DNA of 64,000 nt from Sulfitobacter delicatus (GCF_900102535.1 NZ_FNBP01000006.1:124001-188000), one strand, 5' to 3'; counted from the first letter of the stretch, positions 51,922 through 61,494 are shown. Notes: generated from the sequence alone by a model not told the origin. A program made the numbers and translations.

Positions 51922-51958
51922 TATTTACTTATCACTGTGGCATAGTGATAAGTAAATA
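51922..51958. promoter_or_regulatory. 37-base palindromic operator of the HADH-BKACE promoter
   Basis: TATTTACTTATCACT and AGTGATAAGTAAATA form a perfect 15-base inverted repeat around the seven-base spacer GTGGCAT. It lies 18 bases upstream of the ATG at 51977 and 64 bases from the divergent SDR start. The inner ACT-N7-AGT fits a LysR-type dyad, and TTATCACT recurs upstream of the lysR gene at 50182-50189. Confidence 0.7.
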
Positions 51959-51976
51959 AGTTATTGGAGGGGAGCC

Positions 51977-52846
51977 ATGGCAGAACGTATCATTATCGTC
52001 GGCGCCGGCACGATGGGTCAATCAATTGGCCGCCTTTTTGCCGCACATGACTGGCAGGTCCACGCCGTGGACCCGACGAAGGCCGCACGCGTTACGTTTT
52101 CATCGGCAGTGCCTAACGCGACAGTAAGCGCCACACTTGCTGAGGCAGGGCAGGCGGATATAGCGTTGGAGTGCGTGCCGGAAGATCTGGCTTTGAAGCA
52201 AGAGACGCTTGCCGCTCTGGAAGACACGGTTCCGCAAGGGGCGGCGATCCTGTCCAACACCTCTGGTCTCACGCTCGAAGAGATGTCCGAGCGGATGACT
52301 CGACCAGAGCGCGCCATTATCACCCATTTCTTCAACCCCGGCGACGTCATCCCCGCGGTCGAAGTAGTGGCTGCAAAGAATGCCCCTGCCGGCCTATGCG
52401 ACAAGGTCATGACATTGCTGCGCCGCCTCGACAGACGCCCCGTTAGGCTCGACCACGCGCCCCCCGGATTTGTGGCCAACCGCATCCAACATGCCATCAT
52501 GCGCGAGTGCCTGCATCTCGTGGACGAAGGTGTGGCCGATCCGGCTGCGATCGACGAAATCGTGCAATGGTCCATCGGGGTACGCATGGCGCTGTCCGGC
52601 CCCTTCCGGCAGCGCGACCTGAACGGGCTTGGCACACATCTGAGCATCGCCGAATACCTCTACCCCGATCTCGCCGACCGCCACACGCCTTCTCCCACAT
52701 TGGCCAATCTGGTGGCACAGGGTCATTTGGGCAAACGCAGCGGCAAGGGGTTTTACGATTGGCCAAGCGCCCCCGAAGCAGCGGCTGCGCCTGTCGATGA
52801 AAGCCTGCGTCGGGTCATCTCTATCGCCAAGGGCACAGCCGACTGA
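51977..52846 (+). CDS. 3-hydroxyacyl-CoA-dehydrogenase-family 3-hydroxyacid dehydrogenase
   Basis: A 289-residue NAD-dependent dehydrogenase. IVGAGTMGQSIG near residue 7 is the Rossmann motif, ECVPEDLALKQE and SNTSGLTLEEM follow, and ITHFFNPGDVIPAVEVV holds the catalytic histidine, given in part as THFFNPGDVIP. The C-terminal all-helical domain is complete. Relatives in catabolic operons act on free 3-hydroxy acids, such as carnitine dehydrogenase. The next gene encodes a beta-keto acid cleavage enzyme, so this one probably makes the beta-keto acid that is then cleaved. A GGAGGGG site precedes the ATG. Confidence 0.88.
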   Translation: MAERIIIVGAGTMGQSIGRLFAAHDWQVHAVDPTKAARVTFSSAVPNATVSATLAEAGQADIALECVPEDLALKQETLAALEDTVPQGAAILSNTSGLTLEEMSERMTRPERAIITHFFNPGDVIPAVEVVAAKNAPAGLCDKVMTLLRRLDRRPVRLDHAPPGFVANRIQHAIMRECLHLVDEGVADPAAIDEIVQWSIGVRMALSGPFRQRDLNGLGTHLSIAEYLYPDLADRHTPSPTLANLVAQGHLGKRSGKGFYDWPSAPEAAAAPVDESLRRVISIAKGTAD

Positions 52847-52870
52847 CCCTGCTAATACCAGAGGATTCCC

Positions 52871-53701
52871 ATGACCGAAAAACCCGCAATCATCTGTGTC
52901 GCCATTACAGGTTCGCTCCCGACCAAAGCAGACAATCCCTCGGTCCCGATTGATGTATCCGAGCAGATTGAAAGCACACAAGCTGCGTTCGAGGCTGGGG
53001 CCACCATCTGTCATGCCCATGTCCGCACCGCAGATGGCTCGCCAACCGCCGACCCAGACCGCTTTGCCCGCTTGCAGGAGGGGCTTCGCAAACATTGTCC
53101 GGAGATGATCATTCAATTCTCTACCGGCGGACGGTCGGGGGCCGGAAAGAGCCGCGGCGGCATGCTGCCCCTGCGCCCGGACATGGCGTCACTATCGGTC
53201 GGCTCGAACAATTTTCCGAACCGTGTGTATGAGAACCCGCCAGACCTTGTGGATTGGCTTGCATCCGAAATGAAGACTTACCAGGTTCTGCCCGAGATCG
53301 AGGTATTTGACCTGAGCCACATCCTGAAGGCCAAGGCGATGGCGGACGCGGGAGAGATCCCGGCGCGGCCCTATATCCAGTTTGTTATGGGCGTGAAAAA
53401 CGCCATGCCCGCAGACCGCGCAGTGTTTGATTTCTATATCCAAACAGTCAAACGACTGTTCGGCGACGACTTGCCGTGGTGTGCAGCCGGGATCGGGCGG
53501 CATCAGGCAGAGTTGAACGAATGGTGCGCCGCTGCGGGCGGCCACCTGCGCACAGGTTTAGAAGATAACATCCGGATGGACAGATACACCCTCGCCTCGT
53601 CAAATGCAGCGCTTGTGACCCGCGCAGTTGAGATCTGCAAAGCCGCCGGCCGCCCCATTGCGACCCCACAACAAGCGCGACAGATCTTGAGGCTGTCATG
53701 A
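52871..53701 (+). CDS. Beta-keto acid cleavage enzyme (BKACE, DUF849)
   Basis: A 276-residue zinc enzyme of the BKACE family. The zinc histidines are His48 and His50 in CHAHVR, a third ligand is expected in the C-terminal part, and STGGRSG with FNPNNFPN-like GSNNFPNRVY supplies the substrate pocket. BKACE transfers acetyl-CoA's acetyl group onto part of a beta-keto acid, giving acetoacetate and a new CoA ester; substrates range from 5-amino-3-ketohexanoate to dehydrocarnitine. The specific one here is unknown. It follows the dehydrogenase gene by 24 bases, a standard pairing. Confidence 0.88.
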   Translation: MTEKPAIICVAITGSLPTKADNPSVPIDVSEQIESTQAAFEAGATICHAHVRTADGSPTADPDRFARLQEGLRKHCPEMIIQFSTGGRSGAGKSRGGMLPLRPDMASLSVGSNNFPNRVYENPPDLVDWLASEMKTYQVLPEIEVFDLSHILKAKAMADAGEIPARPYIQFVMGVKNAMPADRAVFDFYIQTVKRLFGDDLPWCAAGIGRHQAELNEWCAAAGGHLRTGLEDNIRMDRYTLASSNAALVTRAVEICKAAGRPIATPQQARQILRLS

Positions 53702-53779
53702 TTTTATTTGCGTAAGCATCTGGCCCTGCAAACCGACTTACCCCTAAACTAACTTCAGACATATTTTGAGGAAATTGAC

Positions 53780-53938
53780 ATGAAAAAGCTGATTGGCGCA
53801 TGCACCCTTCTGGCAGCCCCACTCGCCGCCGATCCCGGCGCGCATATCCATCCACATGGCGATGACCCTTTCTGGTCGATCGCGGCTCTTCTTGTGGCGG
53901 CTGTGGTCGTCGGGGCCATGATCTTGCGGCGGAAGTAA
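53780..53938 (+). CDS. Small His-rich membrane-anchored protein (52 residues)
   Basis: A 52-residue open frame with clear architecture: MKKLIGACTLLAAPLAA signal-like start, a polar middle with His22, His24 and His26 (AHIHPHGDD), a membrane helix of about 17 residues, and a positively charged RRK end. A GAGGAAA site precedes the ATG at proper distance. The layout, signal followed by a short exposed loop and a C-terminal anchor, is that of small periplasm-facing membrane peptides seen in Rhodobacteraceae; no function is known to me. It stands alone between the BKACE and ugd genes. The histidines could bind a metal, which is speculative. Confidence 0.65.
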   Translation: MKKLIGACTLLAAPLAADPGAHIHPHGDDPFWSIAALLVAAVVVGAMILRRK

Positions 53939-54161
53939 CGTTCGCTTGTTGGGGCTTTACGTTTAACTTAAGTCGCGATGCGTTCGCTTTGTGGTCTCTC
54001 CGAGGCATCAATGTTTAGCGTGGTAAAGCGGTAGCCGGGCAGCGGCTCAGGGACTGCGACTGTAAGAATTTCCTATTCGACTAGGGCCAGCGAACTGTGG
54101 CTTTCCAACGGGGCAGGGGCGCTCTATCACGATAGTGAGTAACGCAAAAAGGGCGCCTGTA

Positions 54162-55337
54162 ATGTCTCGAACCAAGATCGCCGTAGCTGGTATCGGCTAT
54201 GTGGGCCTGTCCAATGCCGTCCTGCTCGCCCAACACAACGACGTTACGGCTGTCGATCTCAATCCGGAACGGGTGGCGCAGGTCAATGCGAAGCGCGCGC
54301 CAATCGTTGACCCTGAGATCGAACGCTTTCTGGCGGAGAAGGATCTTCATCTGCATGCCACCTCTGAGGCGGCAGAAGCCTACCGTGATGCTGAGTATGT
54401 GCTGATTGCCACGCCTACGAACTACGATCCGCGCACCAACGTCTTTGACACGTCCAGCGTCGAGGCAGTGGTCCAAGAGGTCATGTCGCTGACCACCACG
54501 GCGACGATCATAATCAAGTCCACTGTTCCGGTCGGATATACTGCTGCCTTGGCTGCGCGGTTGGAGACCGACCAATTGATCTTCAGCCCCGAGTTTCTGC
54601 GCGAGGGGCGCGCCCTTTATGACAACCTGCATCCTTCGCGCATCGTCGTCGGCGAAGATAGCCCACGCGCCCGCCGGTTTGCTTCCCTGCTCGCCGAAGG
54701 GGCGGTGGATCGGGACATCCCGATGCTCTTCACCGGGTCTTCGGAGGCGGAAGCGGTCAAGCTTTTCGCCAATACGTTCTTGGCTATGCGTGTCGCCTAT
54801 TTCAACGAGATGGACAGCTACGCGCTGACCAACGGGCTCGACACCCGCCAGATCATTGACGGCGTCTGCTTAGACCCGCGCATTGGCGATCAGTATAATA
54901 ACCCGTCTTTCGGCTACGGCGGCTACTGCTTGCCAAAGGATTCCAAACAGCTGCTCGCGAATTATTCCGAAGTGCCGCAGAACCTGATCAATGCGATCGT
55001 TGAGGCCAACCGCACCCGCAAAGATTTTGTCTCGGAGCAGATCCTCGCTCTGGCTCCGCGCCGGGTTGGCATCTACCGATTGGTGATGAAGGCCGGGTCC
55101 GATAATTTTCGACAGAGTTCGGTGCAGGGCATCATGAAGCGGATCAAGGCCAAGGGGATTGAAGTCACCGTTTACGAGCCGGTGATGGAAGAAGACAGCT
55201 TCTTTGGCTCAGAGGTCGTTCGCGACCTGCAGCGGTTCAAAGACGAGGCTGACGTTATCGTGGCGAACCGCAGCCACCCCGATCTTGAAGACGTCGCTGA
55301 GAAGGTCTTTACCCGTGATTTATTCGGCGCTGACTAA
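54162..55337 (+). CDS. ugd: UDP-glucose 6-dehydrogenase
   Basis: A 391-residue NAD-dependent dehydrogenase that makes UDP-glucuronate for exopolysaccharide or lipopolysaccharide synthesis. [15 protein letters not shown] near residue 9 is the Rossmann motif, STVPVGYTA and FSPEFLREG follow, and the catalytic cysteine is in [14 protein letters not shown] near residue 252. The C-terminal UDP-binding domain is complete. ATG 54162 gives the normal N-terminus; a GTG 27 bases upstream is possible. It is a lone gene with no polysaccharide genes beside it in this window, and it separates two catabolic modules. Confidence 0.92.
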   Translation: MSRTKIAVAGIGYVGLSNAVLLAQHNDVTAVDLNPERVAQVNAKRAPIVDPEIERFLAEKDLHLHATSEAAEAYRDAEYVLIATPTNYDPRTNVFDTSSVEAVVQEVMSLTTTATIIIKSTVPVGYTAALAARLETDQLIFSPEFLREGRALYDNLHPSRIVVGEDSPRARRFASLLAEGAVDRDIPMLFTGSSEAEAVKLFANTFLAMRVAYFNEMDSYALTNGLDTRQIIDGVCLDPRIGDQYNNPSFGYGGYCLPKDSKQLLANYSEVPQNLINAIVEANRTRKDFVSEQILALAPRRVGIYRLVMKAGSDNFRQSSVQGIMKRIKAKGIEVTVYEPVMEEDSFFGSEVVRDLQRFKDEADVIVANRSHPDLEDVAEKVFTRDLFGAD

Positions 55338-55638
55338 CTAAGAAGTCAACGCATTTCTGCATTTTGTTGGCTTGTTGTATTAGGGCGGCTCAACGCAGCT
55401 CTGCCGTATTTTTGGGCGATCGCTGATTGCTTGGCGGGACTGTATTGGTGTTTGGCTGCTGCCGGGCTAACCCAAAAGATGGCGCTTTTCATTTATTTTC
55501 AACCGTCTAGCCAGCTCATGCCGCTGCGGATCGATCCCTCCCAGCGAAAACTTTTCGCGACCGCTAGCAAAATAACACTATTCAACAGTTATGATAGTTT
55601 GCTACCAACGCTGCAGGGAATCCAACAGGAGAGAACAA
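55338..55638. promoter_or_regulatory. Non-coding spacer with interleaved dyads before the second ABC importer
   Basis: A 301-base gap between ugd and the second binding-protein gene. No convincing gene is seen in it. Near its end ATAAC-N11-GTTAT (55572-55592) and ACTAT-N12-ATAGT (55577-55598) form two overlapping inverted repeats, candidates for the operator of the RpiR-type regulator encoded at 60565. AGGAGAG ahead of the ATG at 55639 is the ribosome site. Confidence 0.4.
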
Positions 55639-57141
55639 ATGACCACCGATAAGATCATCCCCGCCGCCATGGCGTTGATGCTTTCGGCTACGGTCCTGTC
55701 TGCTCAGGACACGATCCGAATTGCATCGCCAAACAAGGTCACCGTGCTTGATCCAATTGTCTCCGCCGCTGGCGGTAACATCGAAGCCTATGGCCAGCTT
55801 TATGCCCGCCTGCTGCGCAAGGGGCCGGATGGCGCTTTGCAGCCGGGGCTCGCGGAGAGCTGGGAGGTGTCGGAGGACGGGCTGACATATACGTTTGAGC
55901 TGCGCGACGCTAAATTCTCGGATGGCAGCGCGATCACGGCAGAAGATGCCGCGTTTAGCCTCACGCGCGTCAGCAAAGACGAAAAATCTGCGTATCCGGC
56001 AGGGTTTGCACCGATCAAGGAAGTTTCCGCTGTCGACGAAGACACGGTGCAGATCACCTTGGAACATGCCAGCGCGCCGATGCTGTCAAACCTCGAAATC
56101 TTTAACGCTGGGATCGTCAGCAAAGCCGATGTGGACGAGCGTGGCGAAGAGGGCGCATTTGCTTCTGATCCGGTGACCTCTGGCCCCTATATGGTCAAAG
56201 AGTGGAAGCCTAACGACCGCATCACACTGACTGCAAACCCGCATTACTGGCGCGAAGGTCTGCCGAAGATCCAGAACGTCGAGTTGATCGAAGTCAGCGA
56301 CGACAATGCGCGGGCCACTATGGCAATGGCGGGCGAGATCGATGTGAACCGCTATGTGCCTTGGGCGCAGGTGGAAGAGGTCAACAACACTGACGGGGTT
56401 TCTGTAGCGCTTGAGCCCTCCACCATGCTCTATCTGGTGCTGCCCAATCACGACAAGGCACCTTTCGATAACCTGACCGTGCGCAAGGCGGCGGCTATGG
56501 CGCTGGACCGCGAAGCCATCACCAACGCGGTGACCCTTGGCAAGGCGGAAGTGGCCAATAGCACCTTCTCTAACGCGCTGAATTTCCACGACGCAAACTT
56601 GCAACCGCCCGCCTATGATCCTGCTGCAGCGCGTAAGTTGCTCGAGGATGAGGGGCTGGTCGGGACCGAGATCACAATGATGATCACCCCCACTTTCGAA
56701 CAGCTTGCAACCTTGCTGAAGGCCCAATGGGATGCCGTAGGTTTTAAAACTACCGTAGAGCGGGTCGATGCCGGGCTGTGGTGGTCGAACATGGCGAAGG
56801 GCGAATATCAGGTCACCGTGAACTGGTACTACAACGAGACCGAGGACCCTGATCTGGCGGTGCGTTGGGCGCTTTGCGACACTTGCGGCAGCCAGTCCTA
56901 CTACACCAACTATCACAACGAAGAAGTGAACAAGTTGACCGATGAGGCGCTGCGCGAGCGCGACGAGGCCAAACGGGCGGAGCTTTACAGCAAAATCCAG
57001 CAGATCACGCTGGACGAGTTGGCCCAGATCCCGCTGTACTATGCGCCTTTCTCCATCGCCTATGCTGACCGCGTGAAGGGGCTGACCCTAACTCCCGCGC
57101 TGCAATGGACTTTGGAAGACGCGGAACTGACTGCTGAGTAA
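55639..57141 (+). CDS. Peptide-type ABC transporter substrate-binding protein (second importer)
   Basis: A 500-residue SBP_bac_5 protein. A signal peptide covers about the first 22 residues (MALMLSATVLSAQD), and LAESWEVSEDGLTYTFELRD and TSGPYMVKEWKPNDRI carry family features. An AGGAGAG site sits nine bases before the ATG 55639; the open frame extends upstream but lacks that support. It delivers a peptide-like ligand to the permease pair encoded next. The operon also encodes P1 and C45 hydrolases, suggesting that the ligand is an N-acyl or modified amino acid or peptide. Confidence 0.92.
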   Translation: MTTDKIIPAAMALMLSATVLSAQDTIRIASPNKVTVLDPIVSAAGGNIEAYGQLYARLLRKGPDGALQPGLAESWEVSEDGLTYTFELRDAKFSDGSAITAEDAAFSLTRVSKDEKSAYPAGFAPIKEVSAVDEDTVQITLEHASAPMLSNLEIFNAGIVSKADVDERGEEGAFASDPVTSGPYMVKEWKPNDRITLTANPHYWREGLPKIQNVELIEVSDDNARATMAMAGEIDVNRYVPWAQVEEVNNTDGVSVALEPSTMLYLVLPNHDKAPFDNLTVRKAAAMALDREAITNAVTLGKAEVANSTFSNALNFHDANLQPPAYDPAAARKLLEDEGLVGTEITMMITPTFEQLATLLKAQWDAVGFKTTVERVDAGLWWSNMAKGEYQVTVNWYYNETEDPDLAVRWALCDTCGSQSYYTNYHNEEVNKLTDEALRERDEAKRAELYSKIQQITLDELAQIPLYYAPFSIAYADRVKGLTLTPALQWTLEDAELTAE

Positions 57142-57152
57142 GCAGCACACCT

Positions 57153-57179
57153 AGGCGGCCTGCGAATTGCGGGCCGCCT
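57153..57179 (+). terminator. Stem-loop after the second binding-protein gene
   Basis: AGGCGGCC pairs perfectly with GGCCGCCT around an eleven-base loop, in the spacer between binding-protein and permease genes. Only a weak T run follows after 12 bases, so partial termination or mRNA stabilisation is likely, as at 6905 in the first importer. Confidence 0.5.
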
Positions 57180-57228
57180 GAGCCGCCGTGTTTTCAACGC
57201 GCCCCAACTCTCTCACTTAGGATGTTCC

Positions 57229-58167
57229 GTGAACACTCTGCGCTTCATAGCCTTCAGGCTGCTACAGGCGATCCCCGTTCTGCTGGGCGTCAGTATCATC
57301 ACCTTTATCTTAATGGCCGCGACGCCCGGCGATCCGGTGCGCTTGCTGGTCGGGGACCGCGCCAGCCCGGAGACGATCGCTCTGGTCCGCGACCGCTATG
57401 GTTTGGATGATCCGATCCTTTTTCAGTATTTCACCTATGTGAAAAACCTGATCGTCGGGGATCTGGGGGCGTCGCTGCGCTACAGGGTGCCGGTGTCGCA
57501 ACTGATCGCACAGCACTATCCGGTGACTTTGTTCTTGGTGATTTATACCATCGTGCTGACCCTGCCGCCGGTGGTTTTCTTGGCGGTTTGGTCCGCGAAA
57601 CGTCAGAACGGCCCCGCGGATCAGGTGATCCGGATGCTGGGAGTGCTCGGCTTGGCCGTGCCGGTGTTCTGGTTGGCCCTGCTCTTCGCGCGGTTCTTTG
57701 GCGTGACGCTCGGCTGGTTCCCGGTCAGCGGCTTTGGCGAGACAGTGCCTGACCACTTTATGCATCTTTTCCTGCCCGCGCTGTCGACCGCCATATGGGT
57801 GGTGCCGATCCTTGTGCGGACCTTGCGCTCAGCGCTGCTGGACGAGATGAACCGCGACTATGTGCTTACCGGCCATTCCAAAGGCTTGGGCGAGCGGCAG
57901 ATTTTCCGCACCCATGTCTTCCCCAATTCCGTACTCCCGACGCTGAACCTTTTCGCCGTGATCGTGGCCTATCTGCTTGGCGGTTCTGTCATCGTTGAGA
58001 CAGTCTATGCCGTTCCGGGCATGGGCAAGCTCATGGTCGATAGCATCTTGGCGCGGGACTATTTCGTGGTGCAGGGCGCGACACTGGTTTTCGCCCTAAC
58101 GACAATCCTCGTGATGCTGGCCGTTGACCTGCTCTCGGCCCTGATCGATCCGCGGGTGGCGCCATGA
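57229..58167 (+). CDS. ABC transporter permease, DppB-like (second importer)
   Basis: A 312-residue membrane permease with a GTG start. First helix near residue 10 (LLGVSIITFILMAATPG), family segment RDRYGLDDPILFQYF at about 45-60, and coupling loop GHSKGLGERQIFRTHVFPN. It ends with overlap on the DppC-like gene. Sequence differs clearly from the permease at 6962, so the two importers are not a recent duplication. Confidence 0.92.
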   Translation: MNTLRFIAFRLLQAIPVLLGVSIITFILMAATPGDPVRLLVGDRASPETIALVRDRYGLDDPILFQYFTYVKNLIVGDLGASLRYRVPVSQLIAQHYPVTLFLVIYTIVLTLPPVVFLAVWSAKRQNGPADQVIRMLGVLGLAVPVFWLALLFARFFGVTLGWFPVSGFGETVPDHFMHLFLPALSTAIWVVPILVRTLRSALLDEMNRDYVLTGHSKGLGERQIFRTHVFPNSVLPTLNLFAVIVAYLLGGSVIVETVYAVPGMGKLMVDSILARDYFVVQGATLVFALTTILVMLAVDLLSALIDPRVAP

Positions 58168-58967
58168 GACTTTCACCGATGTTTGTGATCGGCGTTGCGC
58201 TGGTCTTGATCTGGGGCCTGATTGCTGCTGCGGCTCCCTTGCTGGCCACCCATGACCCTTACGCGATCGACTTTGCCGCGATCCTGAAAGCGCCCGGCGC
58301 GGAGCATTGGTTCGGCACCGACAATGTGGGGCGCGATACCTACAGCCGGGTGGTCTATGGCGCGCGACTGGCGCTTTATATCGGTCTGCTCGGGGTGGTC
58401 GCACCCTTGGTGATCGGGATGACCATCGGGTTGGTCGCCGGCTATTTCGGCGGTTGGGTCGACACTGTCGCGATGCGGCTGGTGGACATCACTGTGCCTT
58501 TCCCCTTCTTCGTGCTGGTCTTGTCGATCGTGGCGGTGCTGGGGCCCGGGATTGAGAACTACTTCATCGCCTTGGCGCTGGTCGGTTGGGTCGGATATGC
58601 GCGGCTCGCGCGGGCCGAGGCACTGGTGTTGCGTCAGTCAGAGTTCGTACTGGCGGCGCGCACGATGGGGTTCAGCCACGGCTATATCCTGCTGCGGCAT
58701 GTGCTGCCAAATTCGCTCTCGCCTATCGTAGTGTATTTGATGACGGATGTGACGCTCGTGATCCTCTTTGGGGCGGCGCTCGGCTTTCTCGGCATGGGTG
58801 TGTCACCGCCCGCAGCCGAATGGGGCGTGATGATCGCCGAGGGGCAGACCTATATCTCTACCGCTTGGTGGATCAGCTTTTTCCCCGGTCTCGCCATGGT
58901 GCTGATTGGCGTCGGCTTTGCGCTGATCGGGGACGGGCTGGCCCGGATGTTGAGGATCGAACGATGA
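58164..58967 (+). CDS. ABC transporter permease, DppC-like (second importer)
   Basis: A 267-residue permease, shorter at the N-terminus than the one at 7933. It has the GTDNVGRD motif near residue 50 and coupling loop AARTMGFSHGYILLRHVLPN. Four-base overlaps link it to the DppB-like gene upstream and the fused ATPase gene downstream. Confidence 0.92.
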   Translation: MRLSPMFVIGVALVLIWGLIAAAAPLLATHDPYAIDFAAILKAPGAEHWFGTDNVGRDTYSRVVYGARLALYIGLLGVVAPLVIGMTIGLVAGYFGGWVDTVAMRLVDITVPFPFFVLVLSIVAVLGPGIENYFIALALVGWVGYARLARAEALVLRQSEFVLAARTMGFSHGYILLRHVLPNSLSPIVVYLMTDVTLVILFGAALGFLGMGVSPPAAEWGVMIAEGQTYISTAWWISFFPGLAMVLIGVGFALIGDGLARMLRIER

Positions 58968-60568
58968 GTACTTTGCTAGAAGTCCGCGACCTTTCGGTGC
59001 GCTTTGGCCAAACGACGGCAGTCGATGGCATTTCCTTTGATCTTGAAAAGGGCGCCTCGCTCGGAATTGTGGGCGAAAGCGGGTCGGGCAAGTCGGTGAC
59101 CTGTCGGGCGCTGATGCGGCTACTGCCGCCCGCGGCCAAGATCAGCGGGAGTGCGCTCTATGATGGGGCGGATCTGTTGCAGATGCCTCTGCCTCAGTTG
59201 AACCAAATCCGCGGCAAGCGTATCGCGATGATTTTCCAAAGCCCGGCTTCACATCTCGATCCCCTGATGCGGATTGGCGATCAGGTGGCTGAAACCCTGC
59301 GCAAACATACGCAGATGCGGGGTCAGGAGATTCGCGACGAGGTGCTGCGCCTGCTTGACGTGGTGCGCATCCCCGATCCGGCGCGATGGGCGCGGGCCTA
59401 TCCGCATCAGCTTTCGGGCGGGATGAAACAACGGGCGATGATTGCGGGCGCTTTGGCGTGCCAGCCCGATCTGCTTTTGGCGGATGAGCCAACCACGGCG
59501 CTGGATGCGACCGTGCAGAAAAGCGTGCTGGACCTACTCGCGCAGCTCAGGCGGGAGCAGAACCTGTCGATGATCTTTGTCAGCCACGACCTCGGCGCTG
59601 TGGCGCGGGTCTGTGACGATCTGCTGGTGATGCGCCGCTCAAAACTGATGGAGAGCGGCCCCGTCTCGCGCGTTATCGACGCGCCACAGCATGATTACAC
59701 CCGCAAGCTCATCGCCTCACACCCAGACAGGCTGACCCTGCGCCCGGTGGCCGAAGCCAGCACCGGCGCACCGCTGATCGAGGGGCAGGGGCTGCGTATT
59801 CGCTACGGCGGGCGCAGCCTTGCCGATCTCATTGCTGGACGTGAGGGCGGTTTTGTGGCCGTTCAGAATGCCGACTTAGCGGTGCGGCCCGGCGAAACAG
59901 TGGGTATCGTTGGTGAGAGCGGTTCCGGCAAATCGACCCTCGCGCGGTCGCTGGTGGGCTTGGTCAAACCGCAGCGGGGCACCGTCTGCTTTGATGGCAC
60001 GCCTGCCGATCCGACGGGAAAGGGTCGGGTGGCCTATCTGCGCGAGGTGCAGCTGATCTACCAACACCCCTATGAAGCGCTCAGCCCCCGTATGACCGTG
60101 GCGCGTGCCATTGCCGAGCCGCTGCGCCGGCACCGGCTCTGCCCACCGCGTGAGGTCAAGGACAAGGTCGCCGATCTGATGGAACAGGTTGGCATCCCCA
60201 CCAAACTCGCCGACCGCTATCCGGGGCAGCTTTCGGGCGGGGAATGCCAGCGTGTCGCCATTGCGCGTGCATTGGCCTTTGATCCCAAAGTGCTGATTGC
60301 TGATGAGGTGACCTCTGCGCTGGACGTCACCTTGCAAGCTCAGGTGATGGACTTGCTGCTGAAGCTGCAAAAAGATCGGGGCCTCACGATGATCTTTATC
60401 AGTCACGACCTCGGGGTGATCCGGCGGCTGTGTAATTCGGTGATCGTGATGCGTCAGGGGCAGATCGTGGAAAGCGGCCCGACGGGCGCAGTGTTCGACA
60501 ATCCGCGTGAGGCCTATACCCGCCAATTGATCGACGCGATCCCTCATCTCCACGCGGGGGCGGCATGA
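58964..60568 (+). CDS. Fused dual ABC ATPase (DppD-DppF type)
   Basis: A 534-residue protein carrying two complete ABC ATPase domains. The first has [11 protein letters not shown] near residue 42, [15 protein letters not shown] and [12 protein letters not shown]; the second has [13 protein letters not shown] near 320, [15 protein letters not shown] and [11 protein letters not shown]. It thus combines what the first importer encodes as two genes. The region between domains is short. The second Walker B reads DEVTSALD rather than DEPTSALD. Start ATG 58964 overlaps the permease stop by four bases; the longer open frame is an extension. It overlaps the rpiR-type gene by four bases. Confidence 0.92.
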   Translation: MSTLLEVRDLSVRFGQTTAVDGISFDLEKGASLGIVGESGSGKSVTCRALMRLLPPAAKISGSALYDGADLLQMPLPQLNQIRGKRIAMIFQSPASHLDPLMRIGDQVAETLRKHTQMRGQEIRDEVLRLLDVVRIPDPARWARAYPHQLSGGMKQRAMIAGALACQPDLLLADEPTTALDATVQKSVLDLLAQLRREQNLSMIFVSHDLGAVARVCDDLLVMRRSKLMESGPVSRVIDAPQHDYTRKLIASHPDRLTLRPVAEASTGAPLIEGQGLRIRYGGRSLADLIAGREGGFVAVQNADLAVRPGETVGIVGESGSGKSTLARSLVGLVKPQRGTVCFDGTPADPTGKGRVAYLREVQLIYQHPYEALSPRMTVARAIAEPLRRHRLCPPREVKDKVADLMEQVGIPTKLADRYPGQLSGGECQRVAIARALAFDPKVLIADEVTSALDVTLQAQVMDLLLKLQKDRGLTMIFISHDLGVIRRLCNSVIVMRQGQIVESGPTGAVFDNPREAYTRQLIDAIPHLHAGAA

Positions 60569-61494
60569 CGAAATCCAAAACCCCAACAGGCCCGGCCCGC
60601 GAACGTGTCACCAATGCGCGCAACCTCTCCAAAGCCGAGAGCGAAGTGGCCCTTTGGGTCGAGCGCAATTTCGACAACCTGCCGTTTGAGACCGCCGCCG
60701 ATCTGGCTATCGGCGCGGGCGTCAGCGAGATGACCGTCAGCCGTTTTGTGCGGCGCTTGGGCTACGCGAATTTCAAAGCTTTCAAAGCCGCGGTGAACGC
60801 CGAGTTCCGCAAGAATGATAATGACAACGGCAGCCTGCAACTGCGCCGTATCGCGATCCCGGAAGGGACGGGGTCAGAACTAGACGCCCAATTGCAATTG
60901 GAACTCGACGCCATTGTCGAAGTCTACCGCATGGCACAAACGCCTCAGTGGGCCGCCGCGCTCGACGTGGTGCAAGAGGTGCGGCACGTGAATGTGACCG
61001 GTTTTCAGGGTGTCAAAGGTGCTGCGATGGATTTCGCGACCCGTCTCAAATATGCCCGCCCCGGAGTGCGATTTGCCGATGGGCGAACAGGCAATTGGTC
61101 CGAGCTTTTCATCGAGGAGCCGGAAACCTCCTGCGTCATCATGGTCGAAGTTGTGCCCTACGCACATGAGGCGGTTAAGGTCGCCGATATGTGTCTGCGC
61201 CGGGATATTCCGCTGATTATGATCACCGATCAATACAGCGCATGGCCGCGCAAATACACGCCCTATGTGCTCTCGGTCGCTACATCAACCCGTGCTTTTC
61301 TCGACAGTACGGCGGGGATCGCAGCGCTTCTGGGTCTGTTTCTGAGCGGCATCACCGCACGGGTCGGTGCTCCTGCGCAGGACCGTTTGCGCCAGATGCG
61401 TGAACTCGCGGCGCATTTCGATCCGTTCTCCTATGAGCCGGGCAGCCAAATGCGCCCGATCCTGCCCAGCGACCGCAAAGAGGAAAGCCAATGA
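60565..61494 (+). CDS. RpiR/MurR-family regulator with SIS domain
   Basis: A 309-residue protein with an N-terminal RpiR helix-turn-helix (LSKAESEVALWVERN, then AIGAGVSEMTVSRFVRRLG) and a C-terminal SIS domain (about residues 130-270) usually binding phosphosugars or related ligands. It sits inside the importer operon between the ATPase and P1 peptidase genes, overlapping both by four bases, and so probably regulates the operon containing itself. The interleaved dyads upstream of the operon at 55572-55598 are its candidate operator. Confidence 0.87.
   Translation: MTKSKTPTGPARERVTNARNLSKAESEVALWVERNFDNLPFETAADLAIGAGVSEMTVSRFVRRLGYANFKAFKAAVNAEFRKNDNDNGSLQLRRIAIPEGTGSELDAQLQLELDAIVEVYRMAQTPQWAAALDVVQEVRHVNVTGFQGVKGAAMDFATRLKYARPGVRFADGRTGNWSELFIEEPETSCVIMVEVVPYAHEAVKVADMCLRRDIPLIMITDQYSAWPRKYTPYVLSVATSTRAFLDSTAGIAALLGLFLSGITARVGAPAQDRLRQMRELAAHFDPFSYEPGSQMRPILPSDRKEESQ

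Noticed and set aside
55431-55652. 73-codon plus-strand frame before the second binding protein
   Set aside because: It runs into the start of the binding-protein gene, has no good ribosome site and no motif; the spacer looks regulatory.
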